Shown here: positions 26,626 to 36,171 of the stretch, piece after piece
Numbering within the stretch: position 1 is the stretch's first letter
Layout of the letters: the number at the start of each line of letters is the position of its first letter
Origin: Microbulbifer thermotolerans
Lineage (GTDB): Bacteria > Pseudomonadota > Gammaproteobacteria > Pseudomonadales > Cellvibrionaceae
NCBI RefSeq assembly: GCF_900112305.1
Contig: NZ_FOKT01000008.1
Location: 62,001 to 126,000, forward strand
Direction: 5' to 3'
DNA length: 64,000 nt
Position numbers and translations under genes: made by a program
The notes under the pieces: generated by a model
What the model was told of the DNA's origin: nothing
The model's database searches: none
What the model saw: only the letters and a program-made list of their open reading frames with translations

Positions 26626-28851
26626 TTATTCCTGGGCGGCAACCGTATCGGCCTGCTTCTCCGGTACCGGAAAACCGCGGTCCCGCATCAATGCGTCAAT
26701 ACGGGCATCCCGGCCCCGGAATGCGCGGTAGGCTTCCGCCGGATCTATGGCGTTGCGTGGAGCAAAGAGGTATTTCACCAGTTTCGCAGCCACTTCTTTG
26801 TCGTAGAAGCCACCTTCAGACTCCGCAAAAGCTTCTGCAGCATCGGAGGTCAGCACATCCGCCCACAGATAACCGTAGTAACCGGCAGAGTAACCTTCAC
26901 CAGAGAAAATATGCCCAAAATGCGGGGAGCGGTGGCGCATCACCAATTCGTCCGGCATACCGAGTGCCTCCAGAGTTTCACGCTCGAAGGCATCCGGATC
27001 GATATCTTTGGGATCGGACGTATGGAACTTCATATCCACCAGCGCGGAAGCGAGGTACTCCGTGGTTGCAAATCCCTGGTTGAAAGTCGCCGCCTTCTTA
27101 ATTTTGGCCACCAGCTCAGACGGAATCGGCTCGCCAGTTTTGTAGTGCACCAGATACTTGTCGATCACCGCATCGGTAGACAGCCAGCGCTCCAACAGCT
27201 GCGACTGAAATTCCGTGTAATCCCGCACACCGCTGTTGAGGGTCGGATAAGCCACGTTGGAAGAGAGGAAATGCAGAGCGTGGCCGAACTCGTGGAAAAA
27301 GGTTTCCGCGTCGTCCCAGCTTACCAGCACCGGCTCCCCCGGAGCACCTTTGATAAAGTTGGAATTGTTGGAGGCCAGTACGGTTTGCTTGCCGTCGAAA
27401 GTGGTGTGATCCCTGTACATGGTGGCCCAGGCACCGGAACGCTTACCGGCACGGGCGAAGGGATCGAGGTACCACAGACCGATATGCTCACCGCTGGTCT
27501 TGTCTTTTACTTCCCAAACTTTAACGTCTTCGTGGAACACCGGTACACTGCCTTCTTCTACCGGCGTGAAGCTGAAATTAAACAGTTCACCGGCAACAAA
27601 GAACATAGCTTCGCGCAGTTTATCCAGTTGCAGGTACTGCTTGACCTCGTCCGAGTTCAGATCGTACTTGGCCTTGCGGACCTTCTCGGCGTAGTAACGG
27701 TAATCCCAGGGCTCGATGGTAATATCAGCACCTTCCGCATCTGCTACCGCCTGCATATCGGCAACTTCTTCCTTAACGCGGGCAATCGCCGCCGGCCAAA
27801 CCGCCTCCATCAGTGCCATGGCGCGTTCCGGAGTCTTCGCCATGCGATTTTGCAGACGCCATTGGGCGTAGTTGTCGAACCCTAACAGCCCAACGCGCTC
27901 ATCGCGCAGTTTCAGAATTTCGGCAATGATAGCGTTGTTATCGTGCGCATCGCCGTTATCTCCCCGGCTGTAATAGTTCTTCCACACCTTCTCGCGTAGC
28001 GCGCGGTTGTCAGAATATGTAAGGAAGGGGTCCATTGAGGAGCGCGTATTGGTGATCGCGTATTTGCCCTTCTGACCTTTTTCCTCTGCCAACGCCGCCG
28101 CAGCGGCGACAATGGATTCCGGAAGGCCGCTCAACTGATCTTTAGTGAGAAAAATATCGTACCCCTCTTCGTCTGCCAGCACATTGTTGGCAAATTGGGT
28201 ATACAACTCCGCCAAGCGTTGGTTGATTTCCCCATAGCGCTTTTTCGCCTCCCCCTTCAGGGTCGCGCCGTTCATGGCGAAATCGTCGTAAATCAACTCC
28301 ACCACACGCTTCTGCTCGGCGTTCAGATCGAGATTTTCCCGCTGGTCATAAACTGCTTTCACACGTTGGAACAGCTGGTCATTCTGCGTGATTTTTGATT
28401 GGAACTCCGCCAACTTAGGCGCTATTTCACGCTGAATAGCGCGGAATTCCGGAGACGACAGATTGGAGCTCCAAATACCGTAGTAGACAAATACCCGGTC
28501 AAGATCCGAACCACTGCGCTCCAGTGCTTCAATCGTGTTGGCAAAAGTCGGCGCTGAGGGATTGCTGACAATTGCCTCAATATTCGCCAGCTGATTCGCC
28601 ATTGCGATTTCCAGTGCCGGTTTCAAATCTTCCAGGCGCATGGTGTCAAATGCCGGCACGCCACCGTATGGCCCCGTCCATTCCTTGAGCAGGCTATTAG
28701 CGGCAACGGCGCCACCATCGGCCTTGGCCCCTGCAGTCTGCTTAGTTTGTACTTGGTTATCCGCGGACGGGTTTTGACCTGTGTCCTTGCCACAACCCGC
28801 GGCAGCTGCCAAAGCGGCGGCGATAGACACAGCGATCAGCGTCTGGCGCAT
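26626..28851 (-). CDS. M3 family metallopeptidase (Dcp/oligopeptidase A type), lipoprotein
   Basis: About 741 residues. The zinc site is ETFFHEFGHALHFL (HEFGH, near residue 535), with the third ligand Glu further on, followed by the family's RWLSTDAVIDKYLVHY region. The N-terminus is a lipoprotein signal (LIAVSIAAALAAAAGC), so unlike cytoplasmic Dcp this enzyme is envelope-anchored. It probably trims peptides in the periplasm, cutting dipeptides from C-termini as peptidyl-dipeptidase Dcp does. I placed the start at the ATG at 28851, seven bases after AGGAG; a TTG six bases upstream is less likely. Single gene. Confidence 0.93.
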   Translation of the reverse strand: MRQTLIAVSIAAALAAAAGCGKDTGQNPSADNQVQTKQTAGAKADGGAVAANSLLKEWTGPYGGVPAFDTMRLEDLKPALEIAMANQLANIEAIVSNPSAPTFANTIEALERSGSDLDRVFVYYGIWSSNLSSPEFRAIQREIAPKLAEFQSKITQNDQLFQRVKAVYDQRENLDLNAEQKRVVELIYDDFAMNGATLKGEAKKRYGEINQRLAELYTQFANNVLADEEGYDIFLTKDQLSGLPESIVAAAAALAEEKGQKGKYAITNTRSSMDPFLTYSDNRALREKVWKNYYSRGDNGDAHDNNAIIAEILKLRDERVGLLGFDNYAQWRLQNRMAKTPERAMALMEAVWPAAIARVKEEVADMQAVADAEGADITIEPWDYRYYAEKVRKAKYDLNSDEVKQYLQLDKLREAMFFVAGELFNFSFTPVEEGSVPVFHEDVKVWEVKDKTSGEHIGLWYLDPFARAGKRSGAWATMYRDHTTFDGKQTVLASNNSNFIKGAPGEPVLVSWDDAETFFHEFGHALHFLSSNVAYPTLNSGVRDYTEFQSQLLERWLSTDAVIDKYLVHYKTGEPIPSELVAKIKKAATFNQGFATTEYLASALVDMKFHTSDPKDIDPDAFERETLEALGMPDELVMRHRSPHFGHIFSGEGYSAGYYGYLWADVLTSDAAEAFAESEGGFYDKEVAAKLVKYLFAPRNAIDPAEAYRAFRGRDARIDALMRDRGFPVPEKQADTVAAQE

Positions 28852-28857
28852 CGACAA

Positions 28858-29337
28858 TCTCCTCTCAGATATTTTCTTTTGAAACTGTTAAACGACCGAG
28901 TGTAACCCCAGTTATGGCGCCGTGGTCAATCCCCGCCGCCAATCTCCTTCTCCGATAACGGTATAAGGACTGTTTTTGTCGATAAACGCCCTGCCCTGAT
29001 TAACGCGTTTGGCAAGGAAGTTGCTAATGGGATTGAATGCGCCAATTGATAACGACTTTTTAAGTGTATTCTTTTTAGGGGCACTGAATACCGCTACTAG
29101 CCGATCAACGGTTATTCACGGCGCGAGAAATAAATGAGGCTATTCGCAGTGTGTACGACTGCTGGAGCCGTATGCGTGATGTGATCTATCGGCAGGCTTG
29201 CCACTGGTAAGTGAATGAATCGCTTGATCTGACCCGCCCCGCGCGCCCCGGCCTCCCCCAAGATAAATCTGAGTTTTCCCGACAGTGCTCGAAGCGGCAG
29301 TCACTCGCGGAGCCGAAGCTCCGCGCGGGTTCAATGA
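28858..29337. other. Long non-coding gap before the M3 peptidase gene
   Basis: About 480 bases separate the M3 peptidase start from the DAHP synthase stop. I see no credible gene or tRNA. The peptidase promoter must lie near 28870-29000. A hairpin at 29306-29325 (CGCGGAGC / GCTCCGCG around CGAA, giving a UUCG loop on the minus strand) lies just past the DAHP synthase stop. A faint similarity to the repeat end occurs near 29070. Confidence 0.4.
29306..29325 (-). terminator. UUCG-loop hairpin after the DAHP synthase gene
   Basis: On the minus strand CGCGGAGC-TTCG-GCTCCGCG forms a perfect 8-bp stem with the very stable UUCG tetraloop, 13 bases after the stop codon. There is no T-run, so factor-dependent ending or 3' protection is possible. 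Confidence 0.5.
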
Positions 29338-30729
29338 TCAGGTGTTGCGCCCATCTCTCAGCCACTCGGCCACATTGAAGGCCAGCTCCAGCACCTGATC
29401 GGCATTGAGGCGTGGATCGCACTGGGTGCGGTAGCAGCTGGCCAAATCGGCCTCTGATATTTTCCAGGCCCCGCCGGTGCACTCGGTGACATGCTGACCA
29501 GTCATTTCCAGGTGAATCCCGCCCGGGTGGGTCCCTTCGGCGCGGTGCACAGCGAAGAAATCGCGAATTTCGCGCAGTATTTTTTCAAAGTCGCGCGTCT
29601 TGTAGCCACTGCTGGCTTTGACTGTGTTGCCATGCATGGGATCTGTACTCCAAACCACAGAGCGCCCTTCCCTCTGCACCGCCCGCACCAGGGCCGGCAA
29701 CTTCTCTCCGAGAGTTTCCGCGCCCATCCGGGTAATCAAGGTCAGACGGCCGGCCTCGTTATTGGGGTTGAGCTTGTCGATCAGCCGCAGCAACTCGTCT
29801 CCGTCCATCCCCGGCCCCACCTTGACGCCGATCGGGTTCCAAACACCGGAGAGAAATTCAACGTGAGCGCCGTCCAGTTGGCGCGTGCGCTCACCAATCC
29901 ACAGCATATGAGCCGAGCAGTCGTACCACTTTCCGGTTAGGCTGTCGGTCCGGGTCAGTGCCTGCTCATAATCCAGCAGCAACGCCTCATGGGAGGTGTA
30001 GAGTACTGTCTCGCGGATAGCGGGCGTGTTTTCGGAAGTAACACCACACACCGCCATAAATTCGAGTGCTTCCTGCAGCCGCTCTGCCAGTTGCGCATAT
30101 CTCGCCCGCTGGGGATTGTTTTCGAGGTAGCTCAAATTCCAACCGTGAACCTGATGTAGATCCGCAAGGCCACCTTGGGCGAAAGCGCGCAGCAGATTAA
30201 GCGTGGCCGCCGATTGGTTGTAGGCGGTCAGCATACGCCGGGGATCAGGAACCCGGGCATCGGCGGTAAATGCAATATCGTTGATAATGTCGCCGCGATA
30301 ACTGGGCAACTCAACACCGTCGACAGTTTCCATATCCGAAGAGCGCGGCTTAGCATACTGGCCGGCCATGCGCGCTACCTTGATCACCGGCATGTTGCCC
30401 GCAAAGGTGAGCACCACTGCCATTTGCAGCAAGACTTTGAAGGTGTCGCGAATGCGATTGGCATTGAAGTCCGAGAAGGACTCAGCGCAATCGCCCCCTT
30501 GTAGTAGGAATGCCTTGCCCTCGGCGACCTGTGCCAGTTGCCGGCGCAGCTCACGGGCCTCGGCCGCAAAAACGAGGGGCGGATAACCGGAGAGTTCTTT
30601 GGTGATTTCCGCCACCTGCTCCGGAGATTGGTAACTGGGTTGCTGCCTGGCCTCGAATTTACGCCAACTGTCGGGGCTCCAGCACTGGGAGGGGGATTCA
30701 GACACGGGGGTATCTACCTCAATATCCAT
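29338..30729 (-). CDS. Class II 3-deoxy-7-phosphoheptulonate (DAHP) synthase
   Basis: The 463-residue protein begins with the plant-type arrangement [14 protein letters not shown]. It then shows [58 protein letters not shown] and [18 protein letters not shown], all diagnostic of class II (AroA-II) enzymes. It condenses PEP and erythrose-4-phosphate, the first step to aromatic amino acids. The aromatic aminotransferase gene is the next gene upstream on the same strand (162-base gap), which links both to aromatic amino-acid metabolism. No leader peptide or attenuator is evident. Confidence 0.95.
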   Translation of the reverse strand: MDIEVDTPVSESPSQCWSPDSWRKFEARQQPSYQSPEQVAEITKELSGYPPLVFAAEARELRRQLAQVAEGKAFLLQGGDCAESFSDFNANRIRDTFKVLLQMAVVLTFAGNMPVIKVARMAGQYAKPRSSDMETVDGVELPSYRGDIINDIAFTADARVPDPRRMLTAYNQSAATLNLLRAFAQGGLADLHQVHGWNLSYLENNPQRARYAQLAERLQEALEFMAVCGVTSENTPAIRETVLYTSHEALLLDYEQALTRTDSLTGKWYDCSAHMLWIGERTRQLDGAHVEFLSGVWNPIGVKVGPGMDGDELLRLIDKLNPNNEAGRLTLITRMGAETLGEKLPALVRAVQREGRSVVWSTDPMHGNTVKASSGYKTRDFEKILREIRDFFAVHRAEGTHPGGIHLEMTGQHVTECTGGAWKISEADLASCYRTQCDPRLNADQVLELAFNVAEWLRDGRNT

Positions 30730-30891
30730 TTTCGGCTCTTTGTGTTTACAACTCGTCGATGCCTGCTCGGCTAAGTGTTAAGTGCCTTTCCGCCGCCCTC
30801 TGCAGTAATGGCAGCACCGCGCGGGAAGTACCGCGCGGGTAGTAGGGCCAGTCTTTCAGCCAACGGCGGGTATTCGGCAATATGGCCAAGT

Positions 30892-32082
30892 TCAGAGTAT
30901 GCTGGCCACCGCCTTACAGAAATAGTCCATGTTGTGCTGACTCAAGCCTGCAATGCTGATGCGGCTGGAATCCACCATGTAGATGGAGTATTCCGTCTGT
31001 AGACGCTGCACCTGCTCGGGTGTGATACCGAGGAAGGAGAACATCCCCTTCTGACGCTGAATAAAGCTGAAGTCGCCGGAAGCGCCGGCTGCCGCCAAGT
31101 TCTCTACCAGGCCCGCGCGCAGGCCGTTGATGCGCTCGCGCATCTCGGCCAGCTCCTCCATCCAATTGGCTTTGAGCCCGGCGTCAGTCAGAATTGACTC
31201 GACGATGGCCGCACCGTGGGATGGCGGCATGGAGTAGTTGCCGCGAACAACGTTGAGCATCTGGCTCTGCCCCTTGTCCGCATCGGAGCCATTATTGTAA
31301 ATCGCCATCGCCAGACCAACGCGCTCCCGATAGAGGCCGAAGTTTTTGGAGCAGGAGGCCGCCACCAGCATTTCCGGCACCGACTCTGCCATCAGGCGCA
31401 GCCCCCAGGCATCATCGTCCAGGCTGTCGCCGAAGCCCTGGTAGGCCATATCGATAAAGGGCGTGAAACCCTGCTTCTGCGCCATTTCGGCAATCACCTG
31501 CCACTGCTCCCGGGACAAGTCGGCCCCACATGGGTTGTGACAGCAGGCGTGCAACAATACCAGATCACCCTCGCCCACCAGCTTCAGGGTTTCCACCATC
31601 CGGTCGAACTGCAGGCTGCTGCTGGCGCGATCGTAGTAGGGGTAAGTTTCGATCTTCAAACCGGCATTGCCGAGCAGTGGCACATGGTTGGCCCAGGTGG
31701 GATCGCTGACCCATATGGTAGCGCCCGCTTTCGCGCGGTTGACGAATTCCGCCAAAACCCTCAAGGCACCGCAGCCACCGGGTGTCTGCGCTGAGCGCAC
31801 GCGTCCAGCCCGCAAAACCGGATGGTCGGCTCCGAGTATCAGCTCCTGCATTGCCGCATTGAAACCGGGGGTTCCCGCCGGGCCGATATAGGCCTTGGTC
31901 TCCTCACTCTGCAACAGGCGGGTTTCGGCTTCCTTAACCGCCTGAAGCACCGGCGTATGACCAGCCTCGTCTTTATAAACACCAACACCCAGATCGATTT
32001 TGTTAGGGTTTTCATCAGCGCGGTAGCTGGCCAACAGGCCCAGAATGGGGTCCGGCGGCAGGCTGTTCAGCTGCTCAAACAT
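30892..32082 (-). CDS. Aromatic/aspartate aminotransferase (TyrB/AspC type)
   Basis: I chose the ATG at 32082, seven bases after AAGGAG; the frame continues 12 codons upstream into the MarR gene without a ribosome site. The 396 residues begin like TyrB/AspC (FEQLNSLPPDPILGL, IDLGVGVYKDEAGHTPVL). They carry the PLP lysine in ASCSKNFGLYRERVG, the substrate-binding NPCGAD segment and the C-terminal SRISIAGL arginine. It transfers amino groups between aromatic amino acids or aspartate and 2-oxoglutarate in the cytoplasm. It follows the MarR gene closely, so the two are probably one unit. Confidence 0.93.
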   Translation of the reverse strand: MFEQLNSLPPDPILGLLASYRADENPNKIDLGVGVYKDEAGHTPVLQAVKEAETRLLQSEETKAYIGPAGTPGFNAAMQELILGADHPVLRAGRVRSAQTPGGCGALRVLAEFVNRAKAGATIWVSDPTWANHVPLLGNAGLKIETYPYYDRASSSLQFDRMVETLKLVGEGDLVLLHACCHNPCGADLSREQWQVIAEMAQKQGFTPFIDMAYQGFGDSLDDDAWGLRLMAESVPEMLVAASCSKNFGLYRERVGLAMAIYNNGSDADKGQSQMLNVVRGNYSMPPSHGAAIVESILTDAGLKANWMEELAEMRERINGLRAGLVENLAAAGASGDFSFIQRQKGMFSFLGITPEQVQRLQTEYSIYMVDSSRISIAGLSQHNMDYFCKAVASIL

Positions 32083-32114
32083 CGCAAACTCCTTCAATAA
32101 TCTTCGCTCTTTTG

Positions 32115-32627
32115 TCAATCAATCAGACCCCGCTCGGCCCATGCCTGAGCGCGGCTCATCAGCTTTTCGATAATGCCATCCAGCTGCTCGCGCTCTTCGA
32201 CACTCAGCGATGAGATCAAATCACTCTCGTACTGCTGCGCCAGTGGCACAATGCGCTCGTAGACCTTCCACCCCAGCTCTGACAAGTTCAGCACTTGGCG
32301 GCGGCGGTCCGCCGGATCCTCGCTGCGGGTAATGTAGTCGTTTTTCAGCAGGGACGATACCGCGCGGCTGATTGCCACCTTGTCCATTGCTGTCTGCTCC
32401 ACCAGCTCAGCCGCAGACAGCCCGGGATAACGCCCCAAAATTGCCATCACCCGCCAGGCGGGAATCGTCAGATCGAACCGCGCTCCATAAGCCTGGGCAA
32501 TGGCATTGCTCACACGGTTGGACAACACCGACAGGCGGTAGGGCAGAAATTTTTCCAGATGCAGATCGCCGCGCGCAGCGGTTCCAGTCTCCATTTGCAT
32601 TTGGGGCACATTATTATCAGTCGTCAT
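32115..32627 (-). CDS. MarR family transcriptional regulator
   Basis: The winged HTH is typical: LTIPAWRVMAILGRYPGLSA, then AMDKVAISRAVSSLLKNDYI, and a wing with RSEDPADRRRQVLNLSE, in a 170-residue protein. It is divergent from the maiA region and directly upstream of the aromatic aminotransferase gene. That position between tyrosine-pathway genes suggests it senses an aromatic catabolite, as HpaR- and HmgR-like regulators do. Direct evidence for its ligand is lacking. Confidence 0.9.
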   Translation of the reverse strand: MTTDNNVPQMQMETGTAARGDLHLEKFLPYRLSVLSNRVSNAIAQAYGARFDLTIPAWRVMAILGRYPGLSAAELVEQTAMDKVAISRAVSSLLKNDYITRSEDPADRRRQVLNLSELGWKVYERIVPLAQQYESDLISSLSVEEREQLDGIIEKLMSRAQAWAERGLID

Positions 32628-32928
32628 GGCTGTTTTCTAACCTGTATTACTCTGGGGAGTATCCACCAGTGTCACACCCGGACAGAAGCCCGAGGTTGTA
32701 CCGGGTTACAAATGTAACTAACATTGGTTTCAATTGTAACCACCGCCGCCAGATATTTTCCCTAGGGAAGGCGCAGGTCATCAGGCAAAATCGACCGCGC
32801 ATTATACGGCTTTACGCGCCATTTTTGGTATCGAAAACGCATTATGACGATAACTATTTGCGCGGCGAGCGAAACATATCTCCGGACCTTATGCGGCACC
32901 TCGGGTCATCAGTAGACGGGAGTGGCTT

Positions 32929-33010
32929 ATGAAGCACTGGATTCACTTCCCCCGCGTCGAGGGCGACACCAGTCGTCAAGCCGCTGCGGACGCCCCCGCC
33001 AATACTCTTC
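32929..33010 (+). pseudogene. Possible N-terminal remnant of homogentisate 1,2-dioxygenase
   Basis: The first ~23 codons read MKHWIHFPRVEG followed by DTSRQAAADAP. From memory this resembles the conserved start of one homogentisate dioxygenase type (W-I-x-F-P-x-x-E-G-T-x-S-R-Q-A-H-A-D). After that the similarity stops abruptly. The frame continues about 60 more codons, out of frame with and into maiA, without family features. A full gene would be about 1.2 kb, so an internal deletion that removed hmgA, and perhaps fahA, next to maiA would explain the pattern. The rest of the 32628-33076 gap holds no other gene. Confidence 0.45.
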
Positions 33011-33076
33011 GCGGCCGGAACAAAAAACTCCTATTGCCCGACCGCTTGCCTCAAAACAACAGAAAAAGGAATCAAG

Positions 33077-33706
33077 ATGGAACTTCACGGCTATTTCCGC
33101 TCCTCCGCGAGCTACCGGGTACGTATCGGCCTCAATTTAAAAGGGCTGCAGTACGACTACACACCAGTAAATCTTTTACAAGGTGAACAGCGGGGAGATA
33201 CGTACCGAAAGCTCAACCCCCAAGGGTTGGTACCGGCGCTGGTGGATGGCCGCACTGTGCTCACCCAGTCTCTGGCAATACTGGAATGGTTGGACGAACA
33301 ATATCCGGAGCCGCCTCTGCTGCCGGGCGACCCGCTGAAACGGGCGAAGGTCCGCGCGCTGGCCTATAGCGTCGCCTGTGATATACAGCCTGTCCAAAAC
33401 CTGCGCGTACTTCAGTACCTGCAATCGGAGTACGCCATCAGCGATAAGCAGAAGATCCACTGGATTCAGCACTGGATCCATGAAGGATTTACCGCGCTGG
33501 AAAAGCAGCTTGATCCGGCACCTTTCGCGGGCGGGGATAGACCGGGACTCTTCGAATGCTGCCTGATACCGCAAATTTACAGCGCGCAACGCTTCGGCAT
33601 GGATATATCCGAGTATCCCGCCATTCACCGCATCATGAACGCCTGCAGTGACATAGCGGCGTTTGTCGATGCACGACCGGAAAACCAGCCTGACAGCACG
33701 CTATGA
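33077..33706 (+). CDS. maiA: Maleylacetoacetate isomerase (zeta-class GST)
   Basis: The 209 residues open with the zeta-GST active-site motif YFRSSASYRVRIGLNLKG (SSxS near residues 9-12). They continue with LNPQGLVPALVDG, LTQSLAILEWLDEQYPEP and CDIQPVQNLRVLQYL, all characteristic of MaiA. It isomerises maleylacetoacetate to fumarylacetoacetate using glutathione in tyrosine/homogentisate breakdown. AAAGGAATCAAG precedes the ATG. The usual partners hmgA and fahA are absent from the window except for the apparent hmgA start just upstream. So this copy may be the surviving piece of the pathway, or complement genes elsewhere. Confidence 0.93.
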   Translation: MELHGYFRSSASYRVRIGLNLKGLQYDYTPVNLLQGEQRGDTYRKLNPQGLVPALVDGRTVLTQSLAILEWLDEQYPEPPLLPGDPLKRAKVRALAYSVACDIQPVQNLRVLQYLQSEYAISDKQKIHWIQHWIHEGFTALEKQLDPAPFAGGDRPGLFECCLIPQIYSAQRFGMDISEYPAIHRIMNACSDIAAFVDARPENQPDSTL

Positions 33707-33867
33707 GCTACAAGCGGGGCGTCAGCGCGCCCATGTGCCGCGCCCCGGTCTCCCCTTGAACAATAGTGCTCCCGGTGTTGTCAAAACGCCATCGCTTGCA
33801 CCGCTCGCCGGTCCGCGGACTCTTTTCGCTGGGAGTGATATGTTCAGAGGCGCCCAAAGGATAATTT

Positions 33868-34341
33868 ATGACCAAACTCTACCGCCCTTTTTTGTTATTT
33901 TTTCTGCCCCTGCTAATCGGCGGTTGTGCCACCCTCTCTCCCGGTTTCCAACAGCCGGAAGTCGAGGTAACTGCGCTCGAACCCATGCCGCCCGGCCCCG
34001 GCAGTGATCTGCGCTTCCGCATTCACCTGCGGGTATTCAACCCCAACGATACGGAACTGGCATTATCCGGCCTTTACTACACCTTGAGTTTGGCCGGGCA
34101 TAAAGTGATCACCGGAACTTCCAATGATCTCCCGACCATAGCAGCCTACGGTCAGGGCGATATTGCGGTGGATGCGACAGCGAGTCTGGTGGGATCACTA
34201 TTTGCCGCCGCTGAACTGATCGGCGGCCGCAGTGATAGGGTGCCTTATGAGCTGGAGGCGAAACTGGGACTGCGCAGGTCGATCGTGCCTTCGATCAAAG
34301 TGCGCAGAATCGGGGAGGTGCGGCTGAGCCCTTACCTGTGA
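33868..34341 (+). CDS. LEA type 2 (WHy-domain) lipoprotein
   Basis: A lipoprotein signal (FLLFFLPLLIGGC) leads to one WHy/LEA14 domain of about 120 residues. It begins with EVEVTALEPMPPG, then LRFRIHLRVFNPNDTELALSG and YYTLSLAGHKVITGTSNDLP, the pattern of this immunoglobulin-like stress domain. Bacterial members are anchored in the envelope and are thought to bind hydrophobic surfaces during desiccation or osmotic stress. Single gene; nothing else recognisable lies in the 160 bases before it. Confidence 0.88.
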   Translation: MTKLYRPFLLFFLPLLIGGCATLSPGFQQPEVEVTALEPMPPGPGSDLRFRIHLRVFNPNDTELALSGLYYTLSLAGHKVITGTSNDLPTIAAYGQGDIAVDATASLVGSLFAAAELIGGRSDRVPYELEAKLGLRRSIVPSIKVRRIGEVRLSPYL

Positions 34342-34371
34342 GAGCGCAGCCGGCCGATGGAAAAGGGCTCC

Positions 34372-34746
34372 CTACCGACGCGCGGCGAGAATGCCCCCGG
34401 TCATGGCGGCAAGGGAGGACAAAATACCCAGGCCGATTAGGCTGTAGAGACTGATAGACTGCCTAGCCGCCTCACTGAGGACTTCACCAAAGGGGAACTG
34501 CCAGGCAACAATCGCGGAGGCGGCAACAACCGCTGCGTATTGAATGCAGGTGGCTCGGCGCTCGGCGCGCCTGGAGGGCGCCGGTAGCTGCTCCATCACG
34601 CGTTCGCAAAAACCGTCGTCATCCAGGTAGGGCTCATTGAACTGCAGCTGCTGGCTGAGCCAGCTGTCGAAGTCCGGATCTTTGCTTTGAAAGGTTGAAT
34701 CGCTCAAGGTGTCGGTACCGCCTTTCCGCTGTTCAAATTTATCCAT
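34372..34746 (-). CDS. Putative membrane anti-sigma protein downstream of the ECF sigma gene
   Basis: The 124-residue protein has a polar N-terminal half (about 75 residues). Two hydrophobic segments follow (CIQYAAVVAASAIVAWQFPF and SLYSLIGLGILSSLAAMTGG), and it ends LAARR. It overlaps the ECF sigma gene by 8 bp, as anti-sigma factors usually do. The N-terminal half lacks the zinc motif HxxxCxxC of ZAS-type anti-sigmas, so the role rests on gene position only. I do not recognise a family. Confidence 0.7.
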   Translation of the reverse strand: MDKFEQRKGGTDTLSDSTFQSKDPDFDSWLSQQLQFNEPYLDDDGFCERVMEQLPAPSRRAERRATCIQYAAVVAASAIVAWQFPFGEVLSEAARQSISLYSLIGLGILSSLAAMTGGILAARR

Positions 34747-35293
34747 TGACTAGATCCTCCCGCCACGCCTGCAACATCGTCTGCAATTTGGCCCGCGCGC
34801 GATTGACATGGGATTTTACCGTACCCAGAGGCAGCTTCATAATGCTGGCAGCCTCCTCGTGCGAAAAGCCCCGCTGCATGCACAGGTGTACTGCCTGGCG
34901 CTGGGCCTCGCTCAGCGCGCTCATTGCGGAATTTAAATCCCGCGCCATGCCGAGCTGATGAGATTCCTCAACACTTTCCTGGGACCTCGCCCGGTCCACC
35001 GCTTCCTGATCGACCTCTGGTGCATTCTTGCGCTTATGACTCATGACGAGATTGTATGCGATGCGGTACAGCCAGGTACTGAAGCGCGCATCCCCCCGAA
35101 AGGCCGGCAGCGCCTTGTAGGCCTTGATAAAAGCCTCCTGGGCCATATCGTCGGCCAGAGCCTGATCTCCACCACATAGCTGGCGAAGAGAAAAGCGCAG
35201 CTGGGACTGATAGCGGCGAACCAGCTGAGCATAGGCCCGCTGGTCCCCTTCGTCGACGACGCGCCGGATCAAATCCTCATCAGAGAGGTCCAT
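34739..35293 (-). CDS. ECF RNA polymerase sigma factor
   Basis: The 184 residues contain sigma region 2 (DQRAYAQLVRRYQSQL, DDMAQEAFIKAYKALPAFRG, FSTWLYRIAYNLVMSHKRK) and region 4 (MSALSEAQRQAVHLCMQRGF, MKLPLGTVKSHVNRARAKLQ), spaced as in RpoE-like ECF factors. It lies between a DUF6249 membrane protein gene (12 bases upstream) and the probable anti-sigma gene (overlapping). It should direct transcription of an envelope-stress or signalling regulon. The target promoters are not evident within the window. Confidence 0.95.
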   Translation of the reverse strand: MDLSDEDLIRRVVDEGDQRAYAQLVRRYQSQLRFSLRQLCGGDQALADDMAQEAFIKAYKALPAFRGDARFSTWLYRIAYNLVMSHKRKNAPEVDQEAVDRARSQESVEESHQLGMARDLNSAMSALSEAQRQAVHLCMQRGFSHEEAASIMKLPLGTVKSHVNRARAKLQTMLQAWREDLVNG

Positions 35294-35305
35294 ACACCCC
35301 TGCCC

Positions 35306-36118
35306 TTACGCCTGCTTGTTATCCAGTTTCCAATTGATAAAGCGGGCAATACCGATAAACAGCGGTATCAGGCCAAGGCTGCCAACCTCGGGACCGGCAG
35401 CGACGGTAAGCCAGATAAAGATTGCCAATCCCACCGCAATCAGGGTGAAACCTCTATCCTTCATATTGCGGGGAGACTCCCCTTCCATGGCGTCCAGCAA
35501 CTCTGGCGGGATATCTCGGCCCTCGGCCACCATGCGATTGATATTGTCCATCAGCAGCTGCTTCTTGCGGTAGCTGTTGCGGGTCACCAGCCATACGATC
35601 ATTATCGGCGCCCCGAACACTGCGAGGATCGCCACCACACCGGTCAGCCACTGCATGCTACCACTATAACTGCGGTGATCGTGCAGATCTTCCAGGTCGC
35701 CACTGATCCCGATACTGATATTTTTCGGCACGCTCTCCAGCGCATCCTCGACGACCAGCCCCTTCTCATCGAGAACGCCCTTGCTTTCCAGCCGCTCAAT
35801 AATGCGCCGGCTCAAGGCGCCGCCGAATTCCTCGCCCAAATCCACCCGCACTTCACTGCGCTCGCCGTTTTCGTCCCGGGTCCTGATGGTCAGGTTACCG
35901 TGCTCGTCGCGCAGTATACGTACCTGCTTTTCAACCTTTTCCACTTCCGAAGCATCGGCGGCCGGCACCCCGGCGGCCGCCGGCTCAGGGGGCTTGGGTA
36001 CGTCTGGATCCGCAGAAGACGTGTCCTGCGCCCAACCAGTGGCAACGTGCAGCGCCACCACCAGAACCAGCAACCAGCGTGCGCAGCCGCGCAAGGGGTA
36101 AATGACTCTCGCTCTCAT
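35306..36118 (-). CDS. DUF6249-type membrane protein, first gene of the ECF sigma operon
   Basis: The 270 residues comprise a signal-like N-terminus ending ATGWAQ and an acidic Pro/Ala-rich stretch. A region RILRDEHGNLTIRTRDENG and IGISGDLEDLHDHRS follows. Then come one membrane segment (LTGVVAILAVFGAPIMIVWL), a cytoplasmic part with DGQ-like helices (LLMDNINRMVAEGRDIPPEL), and two C-terminal membrane helices. The shape matches DUF6249 proteins, whose function is unknown. Being first in the sigma operon, it may sense an envelope signal. Confidence 0.75.
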   Translation of the reverse strand: MRARVIYPLRGCARWLLVLVVALHVATGWAQDTSSADPDVPKPPEPAAAGVPAADASEVEKVEKQVRILRDEHGNLTIRTRDENGERSEVRVDLGEEFGGALSRRIIERLESKGVLDEKGLVVEDALESVPKNISIGISGDLEDLHDHRSYSGSMQWLTGVVAILAVFGAPIMIVWLVTRNSYRKKQLLMDNINRMVAEGRDIPPELLDAMEGESPRNMKDRGFTLIAVGLAIFIWLTVAAGPEVGSLGLIPLFIGIARFINWKLDNKQA

Positions 36119-36171
36119 TTTCTACTCTCGATGCAGTGCTCTTGTTCAGTGAACTAACGGACAAATTTCAT

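Noticed and set aside
26542..27885. A 447-codon open frame on the plus strand.
   Set aside because: It lies antisense within the M3 peptidase gene, which has clear catalytic motifs; the antisense translation has no family features.
29070..29095. TTAGGGGCACTGAATACCGC as another repeat end.
   Set aside because: Similarity is weak and no other part of the element follows.
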